Shown here: positions 25,602 to 34,551 of the stretch, in pieces
How positions within the stretch are numbered: position 1 is the stretch's first letter
How the letters are laid out: the number at the start of each line of letters is the position of its first letter
Assembly (NCBI GenBank): GCA_023434665.1
Contig: JAEYSM010000043.1
Location: 80,591 to 144,590 of the forward strand
DNA: 64,000 bases
Reading direction: 5' to 3'
Source of the DNA: Bacteroidota bacterium
GTDB lineage: Bacteria; Bacteroidota; Bacteroidia; Bacteroidales; Lentimicrobiaceae
Made by a program: the position numbers and the translations under genes
Notes under the pieces: model-generated
Database searches by the model: none
What the model saw: the letters and a program-made list of their open reading frames with translations, nothing else
Told to the model about the DNA's origin: nothing

Positions 25602-26588
25602 ATGAAGTCTCAAAAGAAGATTTGTATAGCAGGAGCAGGGTCTATAGGGACAGCGCTCGGACAGATACTTTCGAATGTTAAAGAGCTTGATGTCACGATG
25701 CTATCTATTGAAGAAGATGTAGTCAATGATATCAACACACTGCACATCAACCGGTCATACTTTCCACAGATACGATTAAACAGCCATCTGAAAGCTACTA
25801 TGGATGTTCAGGTGCTTTCAGAATCAGAAGTCATATTTCTGGCAATGCCCTCAACAGCGATTCTGCCATACATAGAGGAGCATCTTGAAATCATCAGTCC
25901 TGACGCAATAATTGTCAACCTGGCCAAGGGATTCGCTGCCAACAACAATACCATTATCGAAGAACTTCAAAAGACTATTCCCAATCCTGTGTGCAGTCTT
26001 AAAGGGCCCACGTTTGCCAGGGAGATCATCAACAGTATGCCAACAGCCATGACTGTCGGAGCATCAGATATAGAAGTATATCACCGGTTGAAAGACATAT
26101 TCAGAAACACAACTATCTATACCGATTACAGCTCTGATGTTACAGGTGTTGAAATACTCAGTATCCTGAAGAATGTTTACGCGATTATTATCGGAATTGT
26201 GGATGCTCATTTTAACTCGCCCAACCTTCGGTTCCTTATTTTTACAAAGGCTTTTGACGAAATGCGCGAACTGCATACAATGACCGGTGGTCAACTCGAT
26301 ACCATGTTCAAATACTGCGGGATTGGTGACTTCGGACTAACCTCGTTAAATGACCTGAGTCGTAACAGAACACTCGGATTGCTGATCGGCAAAGGATTCT
26401 TTACAGAAGACATCTCAGGCAAAGTAGTTCTGGAGGGTAGGGTGGCTGTTGATATCATCATGCAAAAACTCCGCATTCTCGAAGTCGATCACGAAAACTT
26501 CTTCCTTCTGAAAGAGCTGGCAAGGATATTTGATGGCAACTACGATGTTAAGAAGTTCATTTCGAACGTTTTGAAGAACGAGAGGTAA
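25602..26588 (+). CDS. gpsA: NAD(P)-dependent glycerol-3-phosphate dehydrogenase-like protein
   Basis: Makes sn-glycerol-3-phosphate from dihydroxyacetone phosphate for phospholipid synthesis. The 328 residues (ATG at 25602) show the Rossmann loop GAGSIGTALG (11-20), VNLAKGF, LKGPTFAREI, the catalytic-lysine region LSILKNVYAIIIGIVDAHFNSPN and the C-terminal CGIGDFGLTSLNDLSRNRTLG. Several usual family residues differ: IVDAHFNSPN replaces the GxxDGxxxGxN run, and the FTKAFDEM helix lacks the usual Arg. It may therefore be a second, divergent GpsA paralogue with a shifted substrate, perhaps linked to the neighbouring glycan genes. Activity is likely, identity less so. Confidence 0.8.
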   Translation: MKSQKKICIAGAGSIGTALGQILSNVKELDVTMLSIEEDVVNDINTLHINRSYFPQIRLNSHLKATMDVQVLSESEVIFLAMPSTAILPYIEEHLEIISPDAIIVNLAKGFAANNNTIIEELQKTIPNPVCSLKGPTFAREIINSMPTAMTVGASDIEVYHRLKDIFRNTTIYTDYSSDVTGVEILSILKNVYAIIIGIVDAHFNSPNLRFLIFTKAFDEMRELHTMTGGQLDTMFKYCGIGDFGLTSLNDLSRNRTLGLLIGKGFFTEDISGKVVLEGRVAVDIIMQKLRILEVDHENFFLLKELARIFDGNYDVKKFISNVLKNER

Positions 26589-26622
26589 AAATTTTTCTGA
26601 CAATATTTATTTTCCGTACATT

Positions 26623-26688
26623 TAATCCCATCAAAGGGAGTAGTGTTCTATGATCATATAATCCCATCAAAGGGAATAATGTTCTATG
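26623..26688 (+). repeat. two tandem copies of a 30-base repeat, 36-base period
   Basis: A 30-base unit starting TAATCCCATCAAAGGGA and ending TGTTCTATG (26623-26652) recurs at 26659-26688 with two base differences, separated by six bases. Each unit contains TCCC/GGGA that could form a tiny stem. It sits between gpsA and the acetyltransferase gene, on the 5' side of the latter. Confidence 0.7.
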
Positions 26689-26730
26689 CTACCTATGAGT
26701 AAGTAAACCTAATCCATACTATCGGGATTT

Positions 26731-27243
26731 ATGCTGCACATAGAAAAAATCACCAAAAACAAAAAGCAATTCATCGATCTATTTTTGCTTGCAGATGAGC
26801 AGGAAGATATGATTGACAGGTATCTGGAGAGTGGTGATTTGTTTGTGCTGTATGATTTGGAAGGCGATGCTGAAGGTGCTGCAACTTCTGAAACAGCTGG
26901 CAATACTGTTCAGAATACCCTTGATGACCTGAGGACTGTCTGTGTGGTTGTTACAATTGACCAGAATACCTGCGAGTTAAAAAACATTGCCACCTATCCG
27001 ATACATCAGGGTAAGGGATATGCAACGGCTCTTATAAAGTATGTCTCTGATTATTACCGGAATGAATTTAAATACATGCTTGTAGGTACTGGTGAAACAC
27101 CTGCGATTTTGTCTTTTTATGAAGGTTGTGGATTCGTTAAATCGCACAGAATCAGAAATTTTTTTACCGACAACTACGATCATCCGATGTTCGAGGACAG
27201 TATACAACTAGTTGATATGGTTTATCTTAAGAAGAATTTGTAA
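26731..27243 (+). CDS. GNAT-family N-acetyltransferase
   Basis: A 170-residue acetyl-CoA-dependent transferase. The pyrophosphate-binding motif A is clear: NIATYPIHQGKGYATALIKY (about 90-109), followed by motif B near the C-terminus (ILSFYEGCGFVKSHRIRNFF). The acceptor is unknown; close relatives in other phyla are annotated only as generic GNATs. It lies 23 bases before the alpha/beta hydrolase gene on the same strand and is probably cotranscribed with it. Confidence 0.85.
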   Translation: MLHIEKITKNKKQFIDLFLLADEQEDMIDRYLESGDLFVLYDLEGDAEGAATSETAGNTVQNTLDDLRTVCVVVTIDQNTCELKNIATYPIHQGKGYATALIKYVSDYYRNEFKYMLVGTGETPAILSFYEGCGFVKSHRIRNFFTDNYDHPMFEDSIQLVDMVYLKKNL

Positions 27244-27266
27244 ACACACTTAACAACAATATCAAA

Positions 27267-28193
27267 ATGACCAGTTTTAAGGCTAAGATGTTCAATTTCA
27301 TGATTAGGAACAGACATCTTTTAGAAGGAAAGTTGAAGAAGGAAGTCTATAATTCAAATACTTCAATTGCTGGGTTTAGAGAACGCTGTGAGAAAGGTGC
27401 AGAGAGATATGCCAAAGTACCACCTGATGTTACTGTTAATGAGCAAGAAATTGAAGGGATAAAAGCAGAATGGCTGATTCCAACCGAAGCCAATCCGGAT
27501 AAAGTAATCATGTACGTACACGGTGGAGGATATGTTTCAGGTTCATGCAGTGATCATCGTACGTTTGTTTCGAAGTTTGCAAAGAATACCGGAGTCAGGA
27601 ACCTTTTATTTGAGTACCGGCTTGCTCCGGAACATACATTCCCGGCAGCTTTGGAAGATTCAGTGAAAATTTATAAATGGTTACTTGCTGAAGGTTATCG
27701 CACTGAAAATATTCTGATTGCCGGAGAATCTGCCGGTGGCGGACTGTGTCTCGCAACGCTTCTGGCTCTGAATGAACAAAATCTTCCAATGCCGGCTGCT
27801 GCTGTTGCTATATCGCCATGGACAGACCTGACCTGTTCGAGTGATTCATACAGAACCAGAAATAAGTATTCTGCTGCACCTCTGGAATCCTGGACGGTTT
27901 TCAGTAAACATTACATTGGAGCAAATAAGGCGGATAATCCTTTGATCTCACCTTTATTTGGTGATTTGGCAGGATTGCCTCCTATTTTTATCAATTCAGG
28001 GGAAAGTGATGAGTTGTTTGAAGATGGGGAAAAATTCTATCTGAAGGCAAAAGACGCCGGTGTTGATATTCAATTCAGAGCAGGAAAAGAAATGATTCAC
28101 TGTTATCCACTGTTAGCCCCGATGTTCCCGGAAGCTACCGAAGCAATGAATGAAATTGTTGCTTTTATTAAATCCCATCTAAAGGAGGATTAA
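27267..28193 (+). CDS. alpha/beta hydrolase, hormone-sensitive-lipase family
   Basis: Cytoplasmic carboxylesterase or lipase of 308 residues. The oxyanion-hole motif HGGG is at about 85-88, the nucleophile elbow GESAGG has Ser155, the catalytic Asp lies in the SGESDELFEDGE segment and the His in MIHCYP, so the triad is complete. The YRLAPEHTFPAALED and ISPWTDLT blocks are typical of the HSL (bacterial family IV) group. No signal peptide is visible. The substrate is probably a short acyl ester. AGGAGG near the 3' end belongs to the coding frame. Confidence 0.9.
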   Translation: MTSFKAKMFNFMIRNRHLLEGKLKKEVYNSNTSIAGFRERCEKGAERYAKVPPDVTVNEQEIEGIKAEWLIPTEANPDKVIMYVHGGGYVSGSCSDHRTFVSKFAKNTGVRNLLFEYRLAPEHTFPAALEDSVKIYKWLLAEGYRTENILIAGESAGGGLCLATLLALNEQNLPMPAAAVAISPWTDLTCSSDSYRTRNKYSAAPLESWTVFSKHYIGANKADNPLISPLFGDLAGLPPIFINSGESDELFEDGEKFYLKAKDAGVDIQFRAGKEMIHCYPLLAPMFPEATEAMNEIVAFIKSHLKED

Positions 28194-28318
28194 CCTTCAC
28201 CGATGCAAAAATAGCTATTGTAGGTGGGGCGATGCTAGGTACAGGCCTTGTGCTGTATCTCCGGTCAAAAGGTACTTACAGCCAAGCAAGAGATGTTTCC
28301 CGTGGTAAGGAGAAGTGA
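28172..28318 (+). pseudogene. short orphan reading frame, possible gene remnant
   Basis: An open stretch of 48 codons overlaps the end of the hydrolase gene in another frame. It has no start codon until an internal ATG at 28232. Its translation is protein-like: DAKIAIVGGAMLGTGLVLYL, a glycine-rich membrane segment, then a basic tail (RSKGTYSQARDVSRGKEK). It ends two bases before the convergent glycosyltransferase stop. It could be the 3' end of a deleted small membrane protein, or a 28-residue peptide from the ATG. I do not recognise the family. Confidence 0.25.
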
Positions 28319-28319
28319 A

Positions 28320-29618
28320 TTAAAGCTTATCAAGTACCTCTGCCATTTGCCTGGTAAGTTCTTCGCGACTATATCCGGCCAGGTTTGCAGGTGATACGGT
28401 GTCGTTGTTTTGCTTGTAGTTCTGATACATCATAGTCAACTTATCCTTAATATCCTGCAGGTTATTGACATCTGCCACGAATCCTGCTCCGGTTTCATTT
28501 ATTATTGTTGCTGCATCACCATCCAATGGTCCGATACACAGGACAGGTCGTCCTGACGCGATGTATTCAAAGAATTTTCCGGGCAGAATTACTTTAGCAT
28601 TTGGTGTGTCGTTTATGATCAGCAATAATACGCGTGCCTGACGCTGTTGCAGAATTATCTGATCGTGAGGCTGGTAGTCTATCTTAGTGAGGTGATTTAA
28701 TAAACCGTGAGCTTTGATACTTTCGGTGACGGTAAAATCTACACTTCCAATCAGTTTAATTTCCAGGTCTTTGGAGAATTCAGGAATTGTGTTTTTTAAT
28801 TCTGCCAAAGCTTTCCAGAGATTGTCAGGATTACGTGATTTAGCCATTGAACCAATGTGAGCAATTGAGAAGTGAGCATCAGGTTCAATATGGATCTGTT
28901 GAGTCGCCTCTGTATCGAATCCGTTGGTAATAACCTTATACTTCCGTTGCTTAATTTTCAATAACCCTTCTTTCATTGATTCACCGATAACTACCACTTC
29001 ATCAGCCATAGTAAGGACATCAAGCTCCATACGACGGTGCATTCTGTCTGCCTTGTTGGTTAGTCGGAGTTCATCATAAAAGTCGATGGTTGTCCATGGA
29101 TCTCTGAAGTCTGCAAGCCAGGGTATTCTGGTTTTATTGTGAACCTCCATTGCAATCATATGCATAGAATGCGGGGGACCTGTTGATACAATGGCATTTA
29201 CTTTATTATGATTCAACCAATTAACAAGGTATTTTATAGATGGCTTTATCCAGTACTTTCTTGCATCAGGAATGAAAAAGTTACCTCGCAACCAGATAAA
29301 AAAGTTTTTCAGCATCCCCGGACTCTTTTTTTCACTTATGAATCCTGAAGCGTTGACTGTTTCATTTTTTGACTTGCCTGAAAGTTTCTTATATAAATTG
29401 TATGGCTCCCAGATAGGTGTTTTCAGCACTTCGATGCCTTCGGGAATTTCGGCTGCAAGAGTTTCATCAATTGCAGGGAATTCCGGATTGGAGGGTGTAT
29501 AAATGATAGGTTCCCAATTGAATTTCCTAAGATATTTAACGAATTTAAGCCATCGTTGTACTCCTGCACCCCCCGATGGAGGCCAGTAATAAGTTATAAT
29601 CAGAACCTTTTTGGGCAT
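28320..29618 (-). CDS. family 4-like glycosyltransferase
   Basis: GT-B glycosyltransferase of 432 residues. The N-terminal block IITYYWPPSGGAGVQRW is the usual glycine-rich acceptor-side loop of family 4 enzymes. ADFRDPW follows mid-protein, and the donor domain has IAHIGS, then LPGKFFEYIASGRPVLCIGP, including the conserved Glu. It probably adds a sugar from an NDP donor to a lipid-linked or surface glycan. YfhO lies 38 bases upstream on the same strand. The pair may act in the same envelope glycan, but no acceptor can be named. Confidence 0.86.
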   Translation of the reverse strand: MPKKVLIITYYWPPSGGAGVQRWLKFVKYLRKFNWEPIIYTPSNPEFPAIDETLAAEIPEGIEVLKTPIWEPYNLYKKLSGKSKNETVNASGFISEKKSPGMLKNFFIWLRGNFFIPDARKYWIKPSIKYLVNWLNHNKVNAIVSTGPPHSMHMIAMEVHNKTRIPWLADFRDPWTTIDFYDELRLTNKADRMHRRMELDVLTMADEVVVIGESMKEGLLKIKQRKYKVITNGFDTEATQQIHIEPDAHFSIAHIGSMAKSRNPDNLWKALAELKNTIPEFSKDLEIKLIGSVDFTVTESIKAHGLLNHLTKIDYQPHDQIILQQRQARVLLLIINDTPNAKVILPGKFFEYIASGRPVLCIGPLDGDAATIINETGAGFVADVNNLQDIKDKLTMMYQNYKQNNDTVSPANLAGYSREELTRQMAEVLDKL

Positions 29619-29656
29619 TAAATATTTTTAGTGTTTTATTTAAATTTCAAACTGTC

Positions 29657-32110
29657 TTATTTTTCTGTTGAGAGTCCTTTACTCTTCCTGTATTCCATGA
29701 AGAGATAGAGTAATCCCAATAGTATTAATATTACAGAACTCGTGGAAGCTATGATATTCCCGGTGTAATAAGAAGCAGGTTCGAATCTGAATTCTATCTC
29801 ATGTTGTCCTGCTGGAATTATCATAGCGCGCAATATGTAATTAACCCTGAAATGAGGGGTTTCTTTTCCGTCAATAAATGCTTTCCAGCCTTTGTCATAA
29901 TATACTTCGGAGAATACTGCCAGTCCTTCACCTGAATTATTCGAATTATAAGTGAGCTTGTTAGGAGCATAGGACGTCAGATTTATATGCGCTGAGGTGT
30001 CGGCAGATGGCTTAAATCCTTCAACAAATTTACTGAATCGCTTATCGACAATGGCTGTAGTTTTGGGATCGAAGTTTGAGAGACCGTCAATTTCTTCATC
30101 TGCATTGTTCACCAGATCAACTTCCTCAACAAACCAAGCATTGCCCAATGCATCGAAGTTTATTTGAAGTTCAGGTCTTCTGTCGGGCCCCGGCATTATG
30201 AAATACTTAGTATTAAGCATATTCAGTACATCAATATTGTTATTCACGATATGATGATCATAAATTTCCTGATATCTTCTAAGCTTAGCCCCATGATATC
30301 CACCAATACTTTTATGGAAGTATGAAGTACTTGCATCCTGGAATGGACTGACTGTCATATTCAGCACTCTAAAATTAGGATCCTTATCTTTCATTATTAT
30401 CAGGTCGGCATTTGATGGCTTATAAGGATTAGCAACTACCGATTTACTGGCAAAATCTTCCTTATTGAGATAACGTGATGCCACCGGAATCATGTCAATG
30501 ATCACCAATAAACCAATCGCGATATAGAAATAACCTTTTTCAATTTTGGTCACAGTATATGTATAAAGAAGTCCTGCGGCGGCAATTACCAATAACAGGC
30601 TCCTCATTACATCTCCTTTGAAAATACTTATACGGGCTGCTTCAATGTTTGAAACAAATCCATCAAATCCCTGAAGCTGAGCGGGGTCAATAGTGCCACG
30701 CTGCTGGCTGATTGCTGTGGTTTCGGCATCACTGAAGAAAGTAAAGAATGTATCAGGCAAAATATAAAACAGGAGAAGAAGACCACCAGTAATGCCAAAT
30801 GAAATAAACAAAGGCTTCTTGTTTGTCCTGAACATTTGCCTTTCGGTAAAGATTTTATTCAGCGCAAGAGCTGCCAGTAAAGGCATTGCTAAATTTGCCA
30901 TCACGAGGGTCATAGAGACAGCCCTGAACTTATTATATCCGGGCACGTAATGAAGGAAGAAATCGGTCAGTGGCATGAAGTTCTTTCCCCAGGCGAGCAT
31001 AATGGATAGGATAGTGACTGCCAGCAACCACCATCTGGTGCTTCCTTTTGTCACGAAAAAGCCGAGGATAAACAGAAAAACTACAATTGAACCTACATAT
31101 ACAGGACCGGAAGTAAAAGGCTGGTCACCCCAATAGTGATTATTCTGGGCAACAGCCTGTGTAAATTGAGGGTCAACTGCAGACATGGCCTTCTGGTTAC
31201 TTCCTATAGCACCGGTTGCTCCACCTTTGGCATTTGGAATCATGAGGGTATAGGTTTCTCCTATGCCGTAACTCCATTGAGTGGCATAGTCTTTATCAAG
31301 ACCACTGGTTCTGTTTGCCTGGTCGGAAGTAAGTTCAGTTTTACCTCTGATAGTTTCTTTGCTGTATTCATAAGTGGTCCACAGGTTAGTGATATTAGTT
31401 GCCACTGCAAAAATGGCCGCCACACCCAGAAATGCTGTTGCTTTTAAGAAACCGTTAAGTTGTTTTTCCCTGATTGCCTTAATAAGAACACAAATAACGA
31501 ATAATAGCACCACAAGCATAAGGTAATACGTTATCTGAAGGTGGTTTGCTTTGATTTCGAGTGACAAAAACAGGGCAGTGAGAAGAGCTCCAAGGAAGTA
31601 CTTACCTCTGTATGAAAGCATTATTCCCGCAAGAACAGGCGCCATATAGCCAATGGCATGGGCTTTACTGTTATGTCCAGCCTCGATGATTATCAGGAAA
31701 TAGGAGGAGAAAGCATATGCAAGTGCACCTGCTATTGCCACCCATGGGTTGACCCGTAGACTGACCAGCAAAATGTAAAAACCAATAAAATATAGGAACA
31801 GGAAACCGGCAGGATGCGGTAGGCCTAATGTAAAAAGCTTATCAAAGAAACTAATGAAATTAGAGTTTTGCTTCACTGAAATCTGGTAAGCAGGCATACC
31901 ACCAAACATACTGTTTGTCCACAATGCCTCATCACCAGTTTTTGCACGGTAGTCAATTATTTCTTTCGACATACCTTTCCAGTGCATGATATCGGATTGC
32001 TGCAATTTCTTTCCTTCGAGTAAAGGATGTAAATAAGCAAATGAGATAACTACCATTAATAAAACAGCCACAATGTGCGGAGTCAGTTTTTTGAAATCAA
32101 TCTTATTCAT
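29657..32110 (-). CDS. YfhO-family polytopic membrane protein
   Basis: An 817-residue protein with about 12 transmembrane helices in the first two thirds and at the C-terminus, and a periplasmic domain in between (about 560-770). It belongs to the YfhO family, GT-C-like membrane proteins. In Firmicutes YfhO glycosylates lipoteichoic acid; in Bacteroidota, which lack that polymer, the substrate is unknown. The periplasmic part includes LNMTVSPFQDASTSYFHKSIGGYHGAK, a conserved family block. The start overlaps the last 8 bases of the DUF4834 gene upstream, so the genes are coupled. Confidence 0.9.
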   Translation of the reverse strand: MNKIDFKKLTPHIVAVLLMVVISFAYLHPLLEGKKLQQSDIMHWKGMSKEIIDYRAKTGDEALWTNSMFGGMPAYQISVKQNSNFISFFDKLFTLGLPHPAGFLFLYFIGFYILLVSLRVNPWVAIAGALAYAFSSYFLIIIEAGHNSKAHAIGYMAPVLAGIMLSYRGKYFLGALLTALFLSLEIKANHLQITYYLMLVVLLFVICVLIKAIREKQLNGFLKATAFLGVAAIFAVATNITNLWTTYEYSKETIRGKTELTSDQANRTSGLDKDYATQWSYGIGETYTLMIPNAKGGATGAIGSNQKAMSAVDPQFTQAVAQNNHYWGDQPFTSGPVYVGSIVVFLFILGFFVTKGSTRWWLLAVTILSIMLAWGKNFMPLTDFFLHYVPGYNKFRAVSMTLVMANLAMPLLAALALNKIFTERQMFRTNKKPLFISFGITGGLLLLFYILPDTFFTFFSDAETTAISQQRGTIDPAQLQGFDGFVSNIEAARISIFKGDVMRSLLLVIAAAGLLYTYTVTKIEKGYFYIAIGLLVIIDMIPVASRYLNKEDFASKSVVANPYKPSNADLIIMKDKDPNFRVLNMTVSPFQDASTSYFHKSIGGYHGAKLRRYQEIYDHHIVNNNIDVLNMLNTKYFIMPGPDRRPELQINFDALGNAWFVEEVDLVNNADEEIDGLSNFDPKTTAIVDKRFSKFVEGFKPSADTSAHINLTSYAPNKLTYNSNNSGEGLAVFSEVYYDKGWKAFIDGKETPHFRVNYILRAMIIPAGQHEIEFRFEPASYYTGNIIASTSSVILILLGLLYLFMEYRKSKGLSTEK

Positions 32111-32384
32111 TGGTTGGATTTTGGTTGTTATTTATCTCTTCGTAATCAATATAATCGCCAAGGTCAGGTGGAATTTCATTGTCTTTATCATCTTTCACCC
32201 TGTGTATCGTCACTTTTCCTTCCTTGTTTTCCGCTCTCTGCTTATAGCCCGGATTCTGTTGGTAAAAACGGTTTTGCATCCTGCGTACGAAAAGTTTGAC
32301 AAGATAAGGAGCAAGATAAGATGCTAATACTCTGAGAAACAGAAACAGAAGAAATATTAATATTACTATTTCGAAAAAGGACAT
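32103..32384 (-). CDS. DUF4834 small membrane protein
   Basis: A 93-residue protein of the Bacteroidota-restricted DUF4834 family: one N-terminal transmembrane helix (FFEIVILIFLLFLFLRVLA), a basic stretch (KLFVRRMQNRFYQQN), and an acidic tail (PPDLGDYIDYEEI). No function is known. It overlaps YfhO by 8 bases in the common DUF4834-yfhO order, which suggests a joint role in the inner membrane. Confidence 0.85.
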   Translation of the reverse strand: MSFFEIVILIFLLFLFLRVLASYLAPYLVKLFVRRMQNRFYQQNPGYKQRAENKEGKVTIHRVKDDKDNEIPPDLGDYIDYEEINNNQNPTNE

Positions 32385-32526
32385 CAGGATAATTAAAGTT
32401 GGAACTGAGTATGCGAATTTACTGCTTTTTGGTTATTGCTTGAACAATTAAAATAGAAATCTTGCCGGACAAACAATCGCCATGGCTGGAGAATGGTGAT
32501 TAAAACGAAACTGCACAACATAACAA

Positions 32527-32553
32527 AAGGAGATAACCATTAATTATCTCCTT
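32527..32553 (-). terminator. terminator of rpmH
   Basis: Perfect 10-bp stem AAGGAGATAA / TTATCTCCTT with a 7-base loop. Read on the minus strand it is followed by TTGTTATG, 39 bases after the rpmH stop. Confidence 0.75.
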
Positions 32554-32591
32554 CGTGTAAATTTTAATCAACCTTAATGTTGACAATAAAA

Positions 32592-32750
32592 CTATTTAGA
32601 TCTTTTTTCGTCAGATACAGTTAGTTTTTTTCTTCCTTTAGCTCTGCGAGCTGCAAGAACCCTACGTCCATTAGCTGTGGCCATGCGTTCGCGAAAACCA
32701 TGTTTATTTTTTCTTTTCCTCTGTGACGGCTGAAATGTTCTCTTGCTCAT
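32592..32750 (-). CDS. rpmH: 50S ribosomal protein L34
   Basis: A 52-residue, strongly basic ribosomal protein beginning MSKRTFQPSQRKRKNKHGFR and followed by the diagnostic ERMATANGRRVLAARRAKGRK. The C-terminal extension (LTVSDEKRSK) is typical of Bacteroidota L34. In many bacteria rpmH lies beside rnpA and dnaA; here it is alone, flanked by its own promoter and terminator, as often seen in this phylum. Confidence 0.98.
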   Translation of the reverse strand: MSKRTFQPSQRKRKNKHGFRERMATANGRRVLAARRAKGRKKLTVSDEKRSK

Positions 32751-32771
32751 ATTCGTAAAAATTTAGGACTG

Positions 32772-32801
32772 CAAAGATATAAACTATTATTTAACTTGCA
32801 A
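32772..32801 (-). promoter_or_regulatory. promoter of rpmH
   Basis: On the minus strand TTG (32801-32799), 19 bases, then TATCTTTG (32779-32772). This is a near-ideal Bacteroidota promoter (TTTG-N19-21-TAnnTTTG), placed 22 bases before the L34 ATG. Confidence 0.7.
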
Positions 32802-32944
32802 GGGGGTAAGTGATTTTTTCTTTCACTTTTTTATTGAGTTTTTCTGAACTGGTCACGGAACTTTGATATCACCCCTCAACAGATGTGAAATTCACCAACC
32901 TGCTGGCCTGTCACATGCCATCACAACTACTCAACAGATGGCTA

Positions 32945-32973
32945 AAAGCTGACAGTTGATAACTGACAGCTTT
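32945..32973 (-). terminator. hairpin downstream of pepD
   Basis: AAAGCTGACAGTT / AACTGACAGCTTT with a GAT loop, 12 of 13 pairs matched. On the minus strand it lies 20 bases past the pepD stop and is followed by TTAGCC, so it could be a weak terminator. Its GCTGACAG words resemble those at 60880-60930 and the heptad repeat family in the window. Confidence 0.45.
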
Positions 32974-32992
32974 CAGCTTTCTGCAATTCTTA

Positions 32993-34465
32993 TTAAGAGA
33001 CCAATGCTTTTACAGGGATATTCCTGAGTGTCTCAACCAGATAAATCCAGAATTTATCTATTGATGGTATGTTCACTCTTTCGTCGGGTGAGTGAGGTGA
33101 ACGAATGGTCGGACCGAATGATATCATATCCCAGTTTGGATAAACAGCACCCAGTAGACCACATTCCAGACCTGCATGAATGGCCTTTATTTCGGGCACT
33201 TTCCCGAATCTGTTGTTGTAAACATGCTGCATCGTCTTTAGAATAGGTGAATCCGGATTTGGCTTCCAACCTGGATATTCACCTTCAAACACCACTTCTG
33301 CACCGGCAAGTTCAAAGATGCTGCCCATCATTACAGAAAGATCCTTCTTTGCTGAATTTACAGAGCTTCTGAGCAGACACTTAACCACTACTTCATTGTC
33401 GGTTGTGTTTACAATTGAAAGATTTGTGGAGGTTTCTACCAGACCTGCCATGGCATCACTCATCCGGATTACACCATTAGGGCATCCGTAAACTGCTCTC
33501 AACATGCGGTTTTGAGTATCGGTATCCATTACATACGCAGGCATTGAGGTTTCAGTTACAGTTATCTGAAGATCGGGTTCTGCAATAGAAAGCTCGTCCT
33601 TAATTTTATTGGTAAGTTTATCAATACATTCAATGAACTTTCCTTTTTCATCAGCCGGGATGGTAACAATAGCATGGCCTTCACGAGGAATGGCATTGCG
33701 CATGTTGCCTGCATCAAATGAGGTAAGTTTGAGATTATGATGTGTAACGCCATGCCAAACGAGGCGGGTTAATATCTTGCATGAATTGCCTTTTCCAAGG
33801 ATGATATCCATTCCTGAATGGCCGCCTTTTAATCCTGTGATGTTGATTTTTAGTGCAGTATGATTTGAATCGGGATTCTGCTTTTTGAATCGGAAGGTAA
33901 AAGTGCCATCAATTCCGCCGGCGCAACCAAAATACAGTTCACCTTCATCTTCAGAATCGAGATTGATAAGGATTTCACCATTTAAAAGGCCTGGCTTTAG
34001 CTCCTGAGCACCAGTCATACCTGTCTCCTCATCGATGGTAAAGAGTGCTTCTATTGGTCCGTGTTCCAAATCTTTAGCTTCAAGAACGGACATGATTGCA
34101 GCAACTCCGATACCGTTATCAGCACCTAAGGTCGTGCCGTTAGCTTTAACCCACTCGCCATCAATAACAGTTTCAATGGGATCTTTTTCGAAGTCATGAA
34201 CCTTATCGTTGTTCTTTTGTGGAACCATGTCGAGGTGAGATTGCAGAATAACACCTTTTCTGTTCTCGTAACCGGGTGTAGCAGGTTTTTTTATAATCAC
34301 ATTACCAACATGATCAACTATTGTCTCAAGTCCGAGTTTTTCACCAAAATTCTTCATGAATTCTATGATTCTTTCTTCTTTCTTGGATGGTCTTGGAATT
34401 TGTGTGAGGCTATGGAAATTTCTCCAGATAGCTTCGGGTTTAAGGTTTAAAATCTGATTACTCAT
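32993..34465 (-). CDS. pepD: aminoacyl-histidine dipeptidase (peptidase D, M20)
   Basis: Zinc-dependent dipeptidase of 490 residues cleaving Xaa-His and other dipeptides in the cytoplasm. M20 metal and catalytic motifs are all present: LQSHLDMVPQK (His and Asp), LGADNGIGVA (bridging Asp), DEETGMTGA (catalytic Glu plus metal Glu), LDSEDEGE, and a C-terminal HAGLECGLLG with the last His. The lid (dimerisation) domain lies at about 210-380. It has no signal peptide. rsmG lies 86 bases upstream on the same strand. Confidence 0.95.
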   Translation of the reverse strand: MSNQILNLKPEAIWRNFHSLTQIPRPSKKEERIIEFMKNFGEKLGLETIVDHVGNVIIKKPATPGYENRKGVILQSHLDMVPQKNNDKVHDFEKDPIETVIDGEWVKANGTTLGADNGIGVAAIMSVLEAKDLEHGPIEALFTIDEETGMTGAQELKPGLLNGEILINLDSEDEGELYFGCAGGIDGTFTFRFKKQNPDSNHTALKINITGLKGGHSGMDIILGKGNSCKILTRLVWHGVTHHNLKLTSFDAGNMRNAIPREGHAIVTIPADEKGKFIECIDKLTNKIKDELSIAEPDLQITVTETSMPAYVMDTDTQNRMLRAVYGCPNGVIRMSDAMAGLVETSTNLSIVNTTDNEVVVKCLLRSSVNSAKKDLSVMMGSIFELAGAEVVFEGEYPGWKPNPDSPILKTMQHVYNNRFGKVPEIKAIHAGLECGLLGAVYPNWDMISFGPTIRSPHSPDERVNIPSIDKFWIYLVETLRNIPVKALVS

Positions 34466-34551
34466 AGTAGTTATATTTTAATGAAGTGAGTTTTCCGTTT
34501 TAGGAGGTCTAAAAATACAAAAAAAAGAAGTGGTTACGCTGACATATTTTC

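Noticed and set aside
26623..26688. Two-repeat CRISPR remnant
   Set aside because: The spacing between units is only six bases and no cas gene is present.
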